This document shows, piece by piece, positions 36,442 to 44,730 of a stretch of 64,000 bases of DNA (positions are counted from its first letter, which is position 1; each line of letters starts with the position of its first letter). The stretch comes from Paludibacteraceae bacterium (lineage in GTDB: Bacteria; Bacteroidota; Bacteroidia; Bacteroidales; Paludibacteraceae), in contig JAGBVI010000099.1 of assembly GCA_017630395.1 (NCBI GenBank), forward strand, positions 1 to 64,000, given 5' to 3'. The notes beneath the pieces are model-generated. The model made no database searches. It was not told the DNA's origin and saw only the letters and a program-made list of their open reading frames with translations. Position numbers and translations under genes: made by a program.

Positions 36442-36643
36442 CTTAAACAGCTTCTAAATTCAAAAATGTAAATCGGGGGTGATATACTTTTCGGTATTTT
36501 TGTGATTTCGTTCGGAAGTTTGCTGTTTTTTAAGTCGGCTACAGTGTTCGCATTGTTTGTTCCTTTTGTTCAGCAATCTATTAGAAAAAACAAAAATTCT
36601 TCGAATGAATTTGTAGAACCCATCTTAAAGCAGTGTGTTGATT

Positions 36644-37723
36644 ATGGATATAAAAGATGCTCAAAGTGCAGCCATAGGCCTATTAAAAACGTTGATAACA
36701 ATCCCATCCTATAGTAGGGAGGAGAAAGAGTTGGCAGATTACTTACAGATTTATATTGAGTCTTTAGGGTATTCTACAGGGAGGGTTGAGAATAATATTT
36801 GGATTATTGCTCCGGATTTTGATTCTTCCAAGCCAACCTTGTTGTTGAATTCCCATATTGATACGGTAAAACCTACAGCAGGATGGGAGAGAAATCCACA
36901 TGCCCCCAATTTAGAAGATGGACGTTTGTATGGATTGGGGAGTAATGATGCGGGAGCTTCATTAGTGTCATTATTGTACGTGTTTTTCTTATTAGCTCAA
37001 AAAAGTCAACCTTACAATCTGATATTTGCAGCTTCGGCAGAGGAGGAGACATCAGGTAAGAATGGAATGGAATTATTGTTGAAAGAGTTGCCTCAATTGG
37101 ATTTCGCTGTAGTAGGAGAGCCAACAGGTATGCAAATGGCAATAGCAGAAAAAGGGTTGATGGTTGTAGATTGTATTTCTCATGGTAAATCAGGGCATGC
37201 AGCACGTAACGAAGGGGTAAATGCGATTTATTCTGCCTTAAAGGATGTAGAATGGATTCAGAATACGGAGTTGCCTATGGTTTCAGATTTTTTGGGTCCT
37301 GTTAAGATGAGTGTAACGATGATACATGCCGGAACTCAACATAATGTTGTTCCGGATGAATGTTCATTTGTGATTGATGTTAGAACTAATGAGCACTATT
37401 CGAATCAGCAAGTGTTTGAAATTTTAGAGCAAAATTTAAGTTCTGAGATTAAGGCACGTTCATTTCGTTTAACTTCATCAGGAGTTACAACAGAGGAGAG
37501 TATAGTGAAACGTGGCATTGCTTTAGGACTCAATTATTATGGTTCTCCAACATTGTCTGATCAAGCTTTTTTACATTTCCCTAGTATAAAAATTGGTCCT
37601 GGTGATTCTTCTCGTTCTCATACTGCAGATGAATATGTAGGTATAGAGGAGATTGAAAAAGGGATTGAGATTTATTTTGAGTTGTTAGATGGTTTAGAAA
37701 TTCCTCATTATAAGCGTGGATAA
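36644..37723 (+). CDS. argE: M20 family N-acetyl/N-succinyl-ornithine deacetylase
   Basis: About 359 aa from ATG 36644; the three codons from GTG 36635 are not needed. It is an M20 dinuclear zinc hydrolase: LLLNSHIDTV, YGLGSNDAGAS, FAASAEEETSGKNG, VVGEPTGMQMAIAEKG and GPGDSSRSHTADEYV. In Bacteroidota this enzyme works in arginine synthesis, usually on N-succinylornithine; the acyl group cannot be decided here. The RNase H gene follows 2 nt later, so the two are co-transcribed. Confidence 0.85.
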   Translation: MDIKDAQSAAIGLLKTLITIPSYSREEKELADYLQIYIESLGYSTGRVENNIWIIAPDFDSSKPTLLLNSHIDTVKPTAGWERNPHAPNLEDGRLYGLGSNDAGASLVSLLYVFFLLAQKSQPYNLIFAASAEEETSGKNGMELLLKELPQLDFAVVGEPTGMQMAIAEKGLMVVDCISHGKSGHAARNEGVNAIYSALKDVEWIQNTELPMVSDFLGPVKMSVTMIHAGTQHNVVPDECSFVIDVRTNEHYSNQQVFEILEQNLSSEIKARSFRLTSSGVTTEESIVKRGIALGLNYYGSPTLSDQAFLHFPSIKIGPGDSSRSHTADEYVGIEEIEKGIEIYFELLDGLEIPHYKRG

Positions 37724-37725
37724 TT

Positions 37726-38379
37726 ATGTCTGAAAAAAAGTTTTATGTAGTTTGGGAGGGGCGTATGCCGGGAGTATATGATACATGGGAAGCGTGTAAA
37801 GAGCAGATTTATAAGTGTCAGAATGCAAAGTATAAGTCATTTCCTTCTTATGAAAAAGCTTTAGCTGCTTATGAAAGAGGGTATGAAGGCTATGTTTCGG
37901 CTGGTAAATGTCAGTTGGTTTCAGAATTGGTAAAAAAGGTGATGCCGTCTCTTCCAGATGCTGTAAAAAGTGGGCCGATTCAAAATGCGTTGGCAGTAGA
38001 TGCGGCATGTAGTGGCAATCCAGGAAAAATGGAGTACCAAGGTGTGTATGTGGGAAATGGCCAGAGATTGTTTCATATAGGACCAATGGATCAAGGGACT
38101 AACAATATTGGTGAGTTTTTAGCTCTTGTACATGGGTTGGCTTATTTAAAAAAGAATAATTTTGATATGCCAATTTACTCAGATAGTGCAAATGCTATTT
38201 CGTGGGTTCGTCAAAAAAAATGTAAAACAAAGTTAGTATGCACAGAGGTGAATCGTCCTATCTTTGATTTGATAGAAAGGGCGGAAAGATGGTTGCAGAC
38301 TAATAGTTATAAAACGGAAATCCTGAAGTGGGAAACCTCCTACTGGGGCGAGATTCCGGCTGATTTTGGGAGAAAATAA
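37726..38379 (+). CDS. rnhA: Ribonuclease H with N-terminal viroplasmin-like domain
   Basis: A 217-aa protein. Residues 1-50 (KKFYVVWEGRMPGVYDTWEA with KSFPSYEKALAAYE) form the caulimovirus viroplasmin-type RNA/DNA-hybrid-binding domain. The RNase H fold at about 85-217 shows the acidic residues in AVDAACSGNPG, NIGEFLALVHGL, YSDSANAISW and PADF. It degrades the RNA strand of RNA-DNA hybrids. It is closely linked to argE upstream and to the ABC gene downstream (11 nt). Confidence 0.9.
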   Translation: MSEKKFYVVWEGRMPGVYDTWEACKEQIYKCQNAKYKSFPSYEKALAAYERGYEGYVSAGKCQLVSELVKKVMPSLPDAVKSGPIQNALAVDAACSGNPGKMEYQGVYVGNGQRLFHIGPMDQGTNNIGEFLALVHGLAYLKKNNFDMPIYSDSANAISWVRQKKCKTKLVCTEVNRPIFDLIERAERWLQTNSYKTEILKWETSYWGEIPADFGRK

Positions 38380-38390
38380 TTTTTAATAAT

Positions 38391-39296
38391 ATGTCAATAG
38401 CAGTATCTCATTTATATAAAAGTTATGGAAAGCAACAAGTGCTTAACGACTTGAGTTTTTCTATTAATAGTGGTGAAATTGTTGGTTTTTTAGGGAATAA
38501 TGGAGCCGGAAAATCAACAACCATGAAAATTATTACCGGATACATCAGTCAGGATGCAGGTATGGTGGAGGTGTGTGGTATTGATGTACACAAATCACCT
38601 TTAGAGGCTCATCGCCTTATTGGTTATTTACCAGAGCATAATCCTATCTATCCGGATATGTATGTAAGGGAGTATTTGCGATTTGTGGCAGGCTTGTATG
38701 GGCTTGGGAAAGAGGCTAATCAGCGTGTTGATGAAATGATTGAACGTACGGGATTAGTGAAAGAATATCGTAAAAAAATTGGAACTTTATCAAAAGGATA
38801 CAGACAGCGAGTAGGTTTGGCTCAGGCTTTGATTCCTAATCCTCAAGTGTTGATTTTGGATGAACCGACTACGGGGTTAGATCCCAACCAAATTGTGGAG
38901 GTGCGAGATTTGATTAAGGAAGTGGGGAAAGAGAAAACCGTGATGCTCTCAACCCATATTATGCAAGAAGTTTCTGCAATTTGTGATAGAGTAATAATCA
39001 TTAATAAGGGGCAAATTGTTGTTGATGAGAAGGAGACTAGTGTAACAACCGTTGCGAGAGAAGGAGTGGTTTCTGTGGTGGCTGAGTTTGCTACACCTCA
39101 GTCTCTTGATATCCTTGCTGCTCTCTCTAAAGTGAGTAGCGTAAAGGAGATAGGTGTGAATACATACCTATTTGATTGTGAGGAGGATAATAGACAAGCT
39201 ATCTTTGAATATGCAATAAATTCACATTCGATATTGCTTACATTAAAATTGAATGAACGCTCTATGGAAGAGGTCTTCAGAGAGATGACAAAATAG
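38391..39296 (+). CDS. gldA: ABC transporter ATP-binding subunit, GldA-like
   Basis: A 301-aa ATPase: Walker A GNNGAGKST, signature LSKGYRQRVGLAQAL, Walker B ILDEPTTGLDPNQ and switch His in STHIMQE. The N-terminus (SIAVSHLYKSYGKQQVLNDLSF) and C-terminal extension match GldA of Bacteroidota, which normally works with the membrane partners GldF/GldG. No permease gene is present next to it. The following DNA is a repeat-bearing spacer and then frr. It may use subunits encoded elsewhere. Confidence 0.82.
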   Translation: MSIAVSHLYKSYGKQQVLNDLSFSINSGEIVGFLGNNGAGKSTTMKIITGYISQDAGMVEVCGIDVHKSPLEAHRLIGYLPEHNPIYPDMYVREYLRFVAGLYGLGKEANQRVDEMIERTGLVKEYRKKIGTLSKGYRQRVGLAQALIPNPQVLILDEPTTGLDPNQIVEVRDLIKEVGKEKTVMLSTHIMQEVSAICDRVIIINKGQIVVDEKETSVTTVAREGVVSVVAEFATPQSLDILAALSKVSSVKEIGVNTYLFDCEEDNRQAIFEYAINSHSILLTLKLNERSMEEVFREMTK

Positions 39297-39587
39297 AGCT
39301 AAAATGGGTTCAAAGGCATATGAAATGAATTTGAAAAGCTGATATTTGAAATAAATTCTAAAATTCTAGATAGTGAATTTATAGCACCTTTCTTAATGAC
39401 TTCTAATAATAATTGAATTATAAATGGAACTCACTATATGGAGGTTGACTAAGAGAGGGGCTTAAATTTAATGCTATGTATACAGAAAAATGATGGAACG
39501 TTTAAAAATTTAAATATATATCTGTATGATTTATGAATTGAATTGTTTATTTTTGCGCAAAATTGAATATTAAAATACTAAGTAAAA
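39297..39587. other. Intergenic region with palindromic motif; frr -7 box
   Basis: No ORF. ATAAATTC (39351-39358) and GAATTTAT (39375-39382) form an 8-bp inverted repeat of the TTCTATAAATT family. TATTTTTG at 39548-39555 is a good -7 box for frr; the -33 box is not clear. Confidence 0.55.
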
Positions 39588-40148
39588 ATGGCAGAAGTTA
39601 ATGAGTACTATAAAGTAGCAGAAGAGAAGATGGAACAAGCTGTGCTACATTTGGATGATGCGTTAGCGCATATCAGAGCAGGGAAGGCTAATGTTCGTAT
39701 CTTGGATGCTGTGCGAGTGGAATATTACGGAAGTGTGGTACCGTTGTCGAATGTATCAACAATTACAACTCCGGATGCAAGGACAATTTCTATTCAACCA
39801 TGGGAGAAGAAGATGATTGCGGATATAGAGAGAGCAATTTTAAATTCAGAGGTGGGAATTACGCCGGAGAACAATGGTGAGATTATCCGTCTTACAATTC
39901 CGTCTTTGACAGAGGAGCGTAGAAAAGCCTTGGTAAAGCAGACAAAGGGAGAAGGCGAAGATGCTAAAATCAGTATTCGTAATGCGCGTAGAGATGCAAT
40001 CGACGGACTTAAGAAGGAGATTAAGAACGGTTTGGCAGAAGATGTAGAGAAGGATGCAGAGAATGAGGTTCAAAAAATTCACGACCGATATATAAAGAAA
40101 GTGGAAGAATTACTTTCTGCAAAAGAGCGTGAGATAATGACTGTTTAG
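39588..40148 (+). CDS. frr: Ribosome recycling factor
   Basis: A 186-aa protein of exactly the usual length. It shows the RRF pattern: [68 protein letters not shown] and [11 protein letters not shown]. With EF-G it splits post-termination ribosomes. rsgA follows 10 nt downstream, giving a translation/ribosome operon frr-rsgA-(kinase). Confidence 0.96.
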   Translation: MAEVNEYYKVAEEKMEQAVLHLDDALAHIRAGKANVRILDAVRVEYYGSVVPLSNVSTITTPDARTISIQPWEKKMIADIERAILNSEVGITPENNGEIIRLTIPSLTEERRKALVKQTKGEGEDAKISIRNARRDAIDGLKKEIKNGLAEDVEKDAENEVQKIHDRYIKKVEELLSAKEREIMTV

Positions 40149-40158
40149 TCTTATTTGT

Positions 40159-41082
40159 ATGCAAGGATTGGTTGTTCGTAATACGGGAAGTTCGTTTTTA
40201 GTTAAATCGGACGACTCTTTGGTTTACGAGTGTAGAGTAAAGGGTAATTTCCGTATTAAAGGAATAAAAAGTACCAGCCCGGTTGCCGTTGGCGATCGGG
40301 TTTCTTTTGTTATGATGGAAGATGGTGTTGGTTGGATTACAGAAATTGAAGAACGAAAAAATTATATCGTTCGCCGTCCTGCCAATTTGTCCAAACAGTT
40401 GCATATTATAGCAGCCAATGTGGAGCAACTTATATTGGTTGTTACTATCAGTCATCCCGAAACATCTACCATTTTTATTGATCGGGTTTTAGCTACGGCA
40501 GAAGCTTACAGAATTCCTGCAACACTTGTCGTGAATAAGTGTGATTTATATACAGAGGAGGAGTTAGAGTATCTGCGAATGTTGCAAGTGTTGTATGAAG
40601 GAATTGGTTATGGCTTTTTAGCAGTATCGGCTGTAACTGGCGAAAATATAGAGAAGTTAAAGTCGATTTTAGAGGGTAAAATTTCTGTGCTTTCAGGGAA
40701 TTCGGGAGTTGGTAAATCTTCTCTTATCAATGCAATTTCACCGGAGATAGCTGTAAAAACGGGGGAGATATCCAATATTCACGATAAGGGAATGCATACA
40801 ACAACTTTTTCAGAAATGTTTGAGATTTTCCCTAACACCTATTTGATAGACACTCCTGGAGTAAAAGGATTTGGTACAATTGATTTTAAGAAAGAGGAAG
40901 TTAGTCACTTTTTTCCGGAAATATTTAGAGCCTCAGTAGATTGTCGATTTGGAAATTGTATGCATTTGAAAGAGCCGGGCTGTGCAGTAAAAAAAGCATT
41001 AGAAGAACATTATATCAGTGAGTCGCGTTACAATAGTTATTTAAGTATTTTAGAGGATTGTGACGAAGGCAAATATCGATAA
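40159..41082 (+). CDS. rsgA: Ribosome small subunit-dependent GTPase A
   Basis: A 307-aa circularly permuted GTPase. An N-terminal OB fold (about 1-70) is followed by NKCD (G4), SAVTG, then G1 GNSGVGKSSLINA and G3 DTPGVKGFG. The C-terminal zinc motif CRFGNCMHLKEPGCAVK completes it. RsgA checks and matures the 30S subunit. The histidine kinase gene starts 1 nt after the stop codon. Confidence 0.95.
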   Translation: MQGLVVRNTGSSFLVKSDDSLVYECRVKGNFRIKGIKSTSPVAVGDRVSFVMMEDGVGWITEIEERKNYIVRRPANLSKQLHIIAANVEQLILVVTISHPETSTIFIDRVLATAEAYRIPATLVVNKCDLYTEEELEYLRMLQVLYEGIGYGFLAVSAVTGENIEKLKSILEGKISVLSGNSGVGKSSLINAISPEIAVKTGEISNIHDKGMHTTTFSEMFEIFPNTYLIDTPGVKGFGTIDFKKEEVSHFFPEIFRASVDCRFGNCMHLKEPGCAVKKALEEHYISESRYNSYLSILEDCDEGKYR

Positions 41083-41083
41083 A

Positions 41084-42244
41084 ATGATTATGCGGAAGAG
41101 GTTAGACGATTTCAAATATATTAAGATAATCTTTACTGTATTTGCAGTTGTGATTGTGGCGATTTCTGTTTATTATTCCAATAAATTGGCGGATGATATG
41201 GCAGCAGAAGAGCGTCAGCGCATTAGTTTATGGGCAGAGGCGACAAGGCGTCTGGTATCGGATGTAGATGGCTCTGATTTGTCCTTTATTTTGAAAGTGA
41301 TTGAAGGGAATAACTCAATTCCTGTTTTGGTGGTAGATGATGATGGAGAGGTTGTTGTTTCCCGGAATATAGAGATGGACGAGGAGAGTGATAAAGAATT
41401 TATCGAAGAAACCATTGCAGAGTTTCAGTCGGCTCATGAGCCAATCGTTGTGGAGATAGATAGTCAGACGCGACACTACTTGTATTATGACGATTCGATA
41501 CTATTGAAAAAATTAGCCTACTATCCATATGTGCAAGTTGGGCTAGTAACTGTGTTTTTCTGTCTTTTGCTTTTCTTTTTTGCTAGTGCCAAGAAATCGG
41601 AACAAAATAGAGTTTGGGTAGGTTTATCCAAAGAGACAGCTCATCAATTAGGAACTCCTATTTCGTCATTAATGGCTTGGGTGGAGCTGATAAAAGAGAC
41701 AGGGATAGATCCTTCCTATTTGCCGGAGATGGAAAAAGATGTCGATCGACTTAAGATAATAGCAGAGCGATTTTCTAAAGTAGGTTCAATTCCGGAGCGA
41801 GAGGAGGTGGTTCTAAATGATTTATTGGAGAGTTCGTTAAGTTATATGCAGACACGAACCACATCTAAGATAAAAATAGCATGTAGCTATAAAAATTGCG
41901 GAGAGGTGACGGCAAGGCTTAATGCGCCATTGTTTCAGTGGGTGATAGAGAATCTATGTAAAAATGCCATTGATGCCATAACAGGAGAAGGAACAATAAC
42001 TTTTGAAGTAAGTGAAACACCTGAAAATGTAATATTAGATGTGATTGATAGTGGGAAGGGGATTCCTAAATCTAAGTTTAAGACTGTTTTTCAGCCCGGT
42101 TATACAACTAAAATGAGAGGTTGGGGATTAGGGTTGTCATTAGTAAGACGAATTGTCGAGGAGTATCATAGCGGGAAGATATATGTTTTGCGATCTGAAT
42201 TGAACAAAGGAACATGTTTTCGTGTTATATTGAATAAAATATAG
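41084..42244 (+). CDS. Orphan sensor histidine kinase
   Basis: About 386 aa from ATG 41084; another ATG lies at 41090. It has a membrane segment at about 14-30, a periplasmic domain (about 31-150) and a second membrane segment (about 150-172). The HisKA-type H-box is SKETAHQLGTPISSLM (H187). The ATP-binding domain has N (CKNAIDAI), G1 (DVIDSGKGIP) and G2 (GWGLGLSLVRRIVE) boxes. No response regulator is adjacent. It starts 1 nt after rsgA and is probably co-transcribed. Confidence 0.88.
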   Translation: MIMRKRLDDFKYIKIIFTVFAVVIVAISVYYSNKLADDMAAEERQRISLWAEATRRLVSDVDGSDLSFILKVIEGNNSIPVLVVDDDGEVVVSRNIEMDEESDKEFIEETIAEFQSAHEPIVVEIDSQTRHYLYYDDSILLKKLAYYPYVQVGLVTVFFCLLLFFFASAKKSEQNRVWVGLSKETAHQLGTPISSLMAWVELIKETGIDPSYLPEMEKDVDRLKIIAERFSKVGSIPEREEVVLNDLLESSLSYMQTRTTSKIKIACSYKNCGEVTARLNAPLFQWVIENLCKNAIDAITGEGTITFEVSETPENVILDVIDSGKGIPKSKFKTVFQPGYTTKMRGWGLGLSLVRRIVEEYHSGKIYVLRSELNKGTCFRVILNKI

Positions 42245-42413
42245 GTCAGATTTTCTTTTTTTACTTAAAATATGGGAGAAAAGCGAATCTAATCATACAA
42301 TTTTAGAGAAAAAAAATAAATTTAAATTACTGATTGTTAAACAATTACTTTGTAAAAGTGGTAAAAAAACGAAAAATGAGTAACTAAAAGGCTCGTTATA
42401 TCGTTAATTTTTG

Positions 42414-42421
42414 TAACTTTG
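42414..42421 (+). promoter_or_regulatory. -7 box of the DUF177-rpmF transcript
   Basis: TAACTTTG at 42414-42421 matches TAnnTTTG; the -33 region is not recognisable. It is 43 nt before the chosen ATG and close to the earlier GTG. Confidence 0.5.
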
Positions 42422-42463
42422 CGAAGTTTTTAAAATCCTTATGTTGAAGTGGGAAGATTTGGA

Positions 42464-43030
42464 ATGTATAACATCCCTTTGAAGGATTTGGAGCAAGGGG
42501 TTCACAAGTATGAATATTTGTTGCAAGACAAATTTTTTGAGGACATAGATGCTCCATTAGTAAAAAGAGGAGAGGTGAATGTGATTGTAACGGTAACACG
42601 TAATTCACATGCATTTGAAATGGATTTTGAAATTGATGGTGTTGTAAAGATTCCTTGCGATAGGTGTTTAGCGGATATGGATATATCGGTTGAGACACAA
42701 GAGCATTTAACAGTGAAGTTTGGGGATGCTTTTTCGGAGGAGAGTGATACCATAGTTGTGATTCCGGAGTTGGAAGGGGCAATAAACTTGGCATGGTTTA
42801 TTTATGAGTTTATTGTGTTGTGTGTTCCGATACGGAATGTTCATCCTGCAGGTCAATGCTCGAAGAGCATGGTTTCGAAGTTGCGCAAGCACTTGATTGT
42901 TGAAAAAGGAGAGGGAGAAGATGCTGAACTTTTGGATGACTTTGGAGAGATGGAAGATGAAGCAGAGGAGGTAGAGGTGAAAACTGATCCTCGGTGGGAT
43001 GCATTGAAGAGTTTACTAGATAATAACTAA
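42464..43030 (+). CDS. DUF177 (YceD) family protein
   Basis: About 188 aa from ATG 42464; the GTG at 42449 would add five residues and is less likely. DUF177 features are DFEIDGVVKIPCDRCLADM (CxxC) and an acidic C-terminus. The family is encoded next to rpmF in very many bacteria and influences rRNA processing or 23S rRNA levels. Here rpmF follows 18 nt downstream. Confidence 0.88.
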   Translation: MYNIPLKDLEQGVHKYEYLLQDKFFEDIDAPLVKRGEVNVIVTVTRNSHAFEMDFEIDGVVKIPCDRCLADMDISVETQEHLTVKFGDAFSEESDTIVVIPELEGAINLAWFIYEFIVLCVPIRNVHPAGQCSKSMVSKLRKHLIVEKGEGEDAELLDDFGEMEDEAEEVEVKTDPRWDALKSLLDNN

Positions 43031-43048
43031 TTAAAATTAATAAATAAA

Positions 43049-43234
43049 ATGGCACATCCTAAGCGAAGACAAGGAAAATCAAGAGGAGCAAAGAGAAGAA
43101 CTCACTATAAAGCTGAAGCTCCAACATTGGCAATTTGCCCAAATTGTGGTGCGTTGCATTTGTACCACAGAGTGTGTGGTGAATGTGGTTTCTACCGTGG
43201 TGTAGTTGCTATCGAAAAAGAAGCTGCAGTTTAA
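43049..43234 (+). CDS. rpmF: 50S ribosomal protein L32
   Basis: A 61-aa protein: AHPKRRQGKSRGAKRRTHYK at the N-terminus and a four-Cys zinc ribbon (CPNCGALHLYHRVCGECGFY). Length and motif are diagnostic. It follows the DUF177 gene in the usual order. Confidence 0.97.
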   Translation: MAHPKRRQGKSRGAKRRTHYKAEAPTLAICPNCGALHLYHRVCGECGFYRGVVAIEKEAAV

Positions 43235-43259
43235 TTTTGACTGTAATTCTAAAAGAATA

Positions 43260-43285
43260 AGGGGAGGTCCTATCGGGTTTCCCCT
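43260..43285 (+). terminator. Weak hairpin after rpmF
   Basis: AGGGGA (43260-43265) can pair with TCCCCT (43280-43285), followed by GTTTG. It is a possible terminator between rpmF and the phosphatase, but the stem is short and the T-run poor. Confidence 0.35.
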
Positions 43286-43300
43286 GTTTGTCGTACTTGT

Positions 43301-43909
43301 ATGTTAAAGTTGTATTTAGTCAGACATGGGCAGACTTTTTGGAATGTGGAGAAACGTATCCAAGGTCAGGCCGAATCAGACTTAACCCCAGAAGGTGTTA
43401 GACAATCCATGTTATTGGGTAAACGTTTGTCCAAGGTTGAGTTTGATTGTATCTACGTCAGTCCTCTAAGACGTACATTGCAAACGTTGAAGGCAATGGT
43501 TGTGAATAGTGATGTGCCTGTGGTGGAAGATCCTAGGCTGATGGAGATTTGTATGGGCGATTGGCAAGGAGAACTGGTGGAGAATTTAAAACGAAACTAT
43601 CCAGAGGAAATAGATTGTTTCTGGACGAAGCCTCATGCATTTAATCGTGCTACTTGTGAAACCTATAAACAGGTATATGACCGTGGGGCCGAATTTGTTC
43701 GTTCTGTGGTGGAGAAATATAAATCAGGGAACATTTTGGTGGTTACTCATGGGGCTTTTCTCAAAATTTTGTTTACCTATTTTCGCTATCTGCAACTTCA
43801 TGATATTCCGCAGGTGATTCATCCTTTTTCGACTGCGCTATCTGTTGTTGAATTAAAAGATGGGGCGTGGAATATGCATTTTTGGAATGATATTACTCAT
43901 TTAGAGTGA
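43301..43909 (+). CDS. Histidine phosphatase family protein
   Basis: A 202-aa protein of the phosphoglycerate-mutase-like superfamily. The catalytic phospho-His lies in LVRHGQTFWNVE. Other motifs are SPLRRTLQTLKA, an acid Glu in LMEICMGDWQGE, and the second His in VTHGAFLK. The substrate may be a small phosphoester; it cannot be read from sequence. The region downstream holds a palindromic repeat unit. Confidence 0.88.
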   Translation: MLKLYLVRHGQTFWNVEKRIQGQAESDLTPEGVRQSMLLGKRLSKVEFDCIYVSPLRRTLQTLKAMVVNSDVPVVEDPRLMEICMGDWQGELVENLKRNYPEEIDCFWTKPHAFNRATCETYKQVYDRGAEFVRSVVEKYKSGNILVVTHGAFLKILFTYFRYLQLHDIPQVIHPFSTALSVVELKDGAWNMHFWNDITHLE

Positions 43910-44271
43910 TTATTATGAGTGGGTTCTAATTCAATGATTCAGTGAATTGAATTTATAGAATCTTTCTATAGTTTTTTTATTGGGTTAATCTTGCTATTCT
44001 TTGAATAATAAATGGCGAGTAACTATGTATTATCCCTTTCTATCATGTTTTTTATACCAGGTGTCTTATTCACAAAAGCTATGATAACTGTTTTGTATTT
44101 TCTTTTATAGTTGGATTTTTATAGTATTTGGTTGGATAATCCTATTTTTTTTTATGAGCATAAGATACTTTTGCGTAGTTCAATTATCAATTTTTATATT
44201 GTTATCATAATGACTGCTAACTTCTTACTAATTTTTATGAGGTATTAGTTAGTCCGAAAAAAATTATAATT
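43910..44271. other. 362-bp intergenic region with palindromic repeat and -7 box
   Basis: Immediately after the stop codon lies GGGTTCTAATTCA (43921-43933) facing GAATTTATAGAATC (43949-43962), a degenerate pair of the recurring motif. TACTTTTG at 44166-44173 can serve as the -7 box of the next gene, about 100 nt before its ATG. No ORF was found. Confidence 0.55.
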
Positions 44272-44730
44272 ATGAATACAAAGCAAATTTTTACCATTAT
44301 TATGCTTTTAGCAAGCGTGTTTACGATTCATGCAGAGTATTTGGTTGTTGAAGAGACGACTGGAAATAAAACTTATTATGATTTAGGTTCCAAGCCGGTT
44401 GTTTCGTTCAAAGACAATCAGTTTCTGGTTAAATCGGATGTTGCTACTTTAGAGTTAGGATTGGCAGATGTAGGGAAGTACTATTTTCAAGCAGAATCGA
44501 CGGATTTGAATTTGTCATTTTCTTCTCTTTTTATCAGAGCCTCAAAGAAGGGTGTAATTATTAAGAACGGACAGCCGGGTTCGTTAGTTGAAATTTATTC
44601 ATTGACAGGAGTGAATAAAGGAACATTTGTGATAGGAAATGATGGCTCGTTGGAGATTTCATTAGACTCTTATTCTTCCGGTGTATATGTAGTTAAAACA
44701 ACTCTTAAAACCATTAAAATTATCAAATAA
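44272..44730 (+). CDS. Small secreted protein consisting mostly of a T9SS-tail-like domain
   Basis: A 152-aa protein. The signal peptide is MNTKQIFTIIMLLASVFTIH, cleaved after HA. Residues about 22-75 (YLVVEETTGNKTYYDLGSKP...) look like the short leader module before many Bacteroidales secreted domains. Residues about 88-152 (LFIRASKKGVIIKNGQPGSL followed by VEIYSLTGVNKGTFVIG..., then LDSYSSGVYVVKT..., ending KIIK) match the type-A sorting-domain fold. No cargo domain is present. The stop overlaps the next start by 1 nt (TAATG). Function unknown. Confidence 0.65.
   Translation: MNTKQIFTIIMLLASVFTIHAEYLVVEETTGNKTYYDLGSKPVVSFKDNQFLVKSDVATLELGLADVGKYYFQAESTDLNLSFSSLFIRASKKGVIIKNGQPGSLVEIYSLTGVNKGTFVIGNDGSLEISLDSYSSGVYVVKTTLKTIKIIK

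Larger units (their letters stand above)
35762..36643. other. 880-bp repeat-rich intergenic region upstream of argE
   Basis: It holds two identical 19-bp direct repeats (36067, 36224), the MITE at 36254-36441, a 12-bp tandem duplication TTAAACAGCTTC (36431-36454) and another palindromic-motif copy at 36603-36620. TATTTTTG at 36495-36502 is a possible -7 box for argE. No gene is convincing. Confidence 0.6.
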
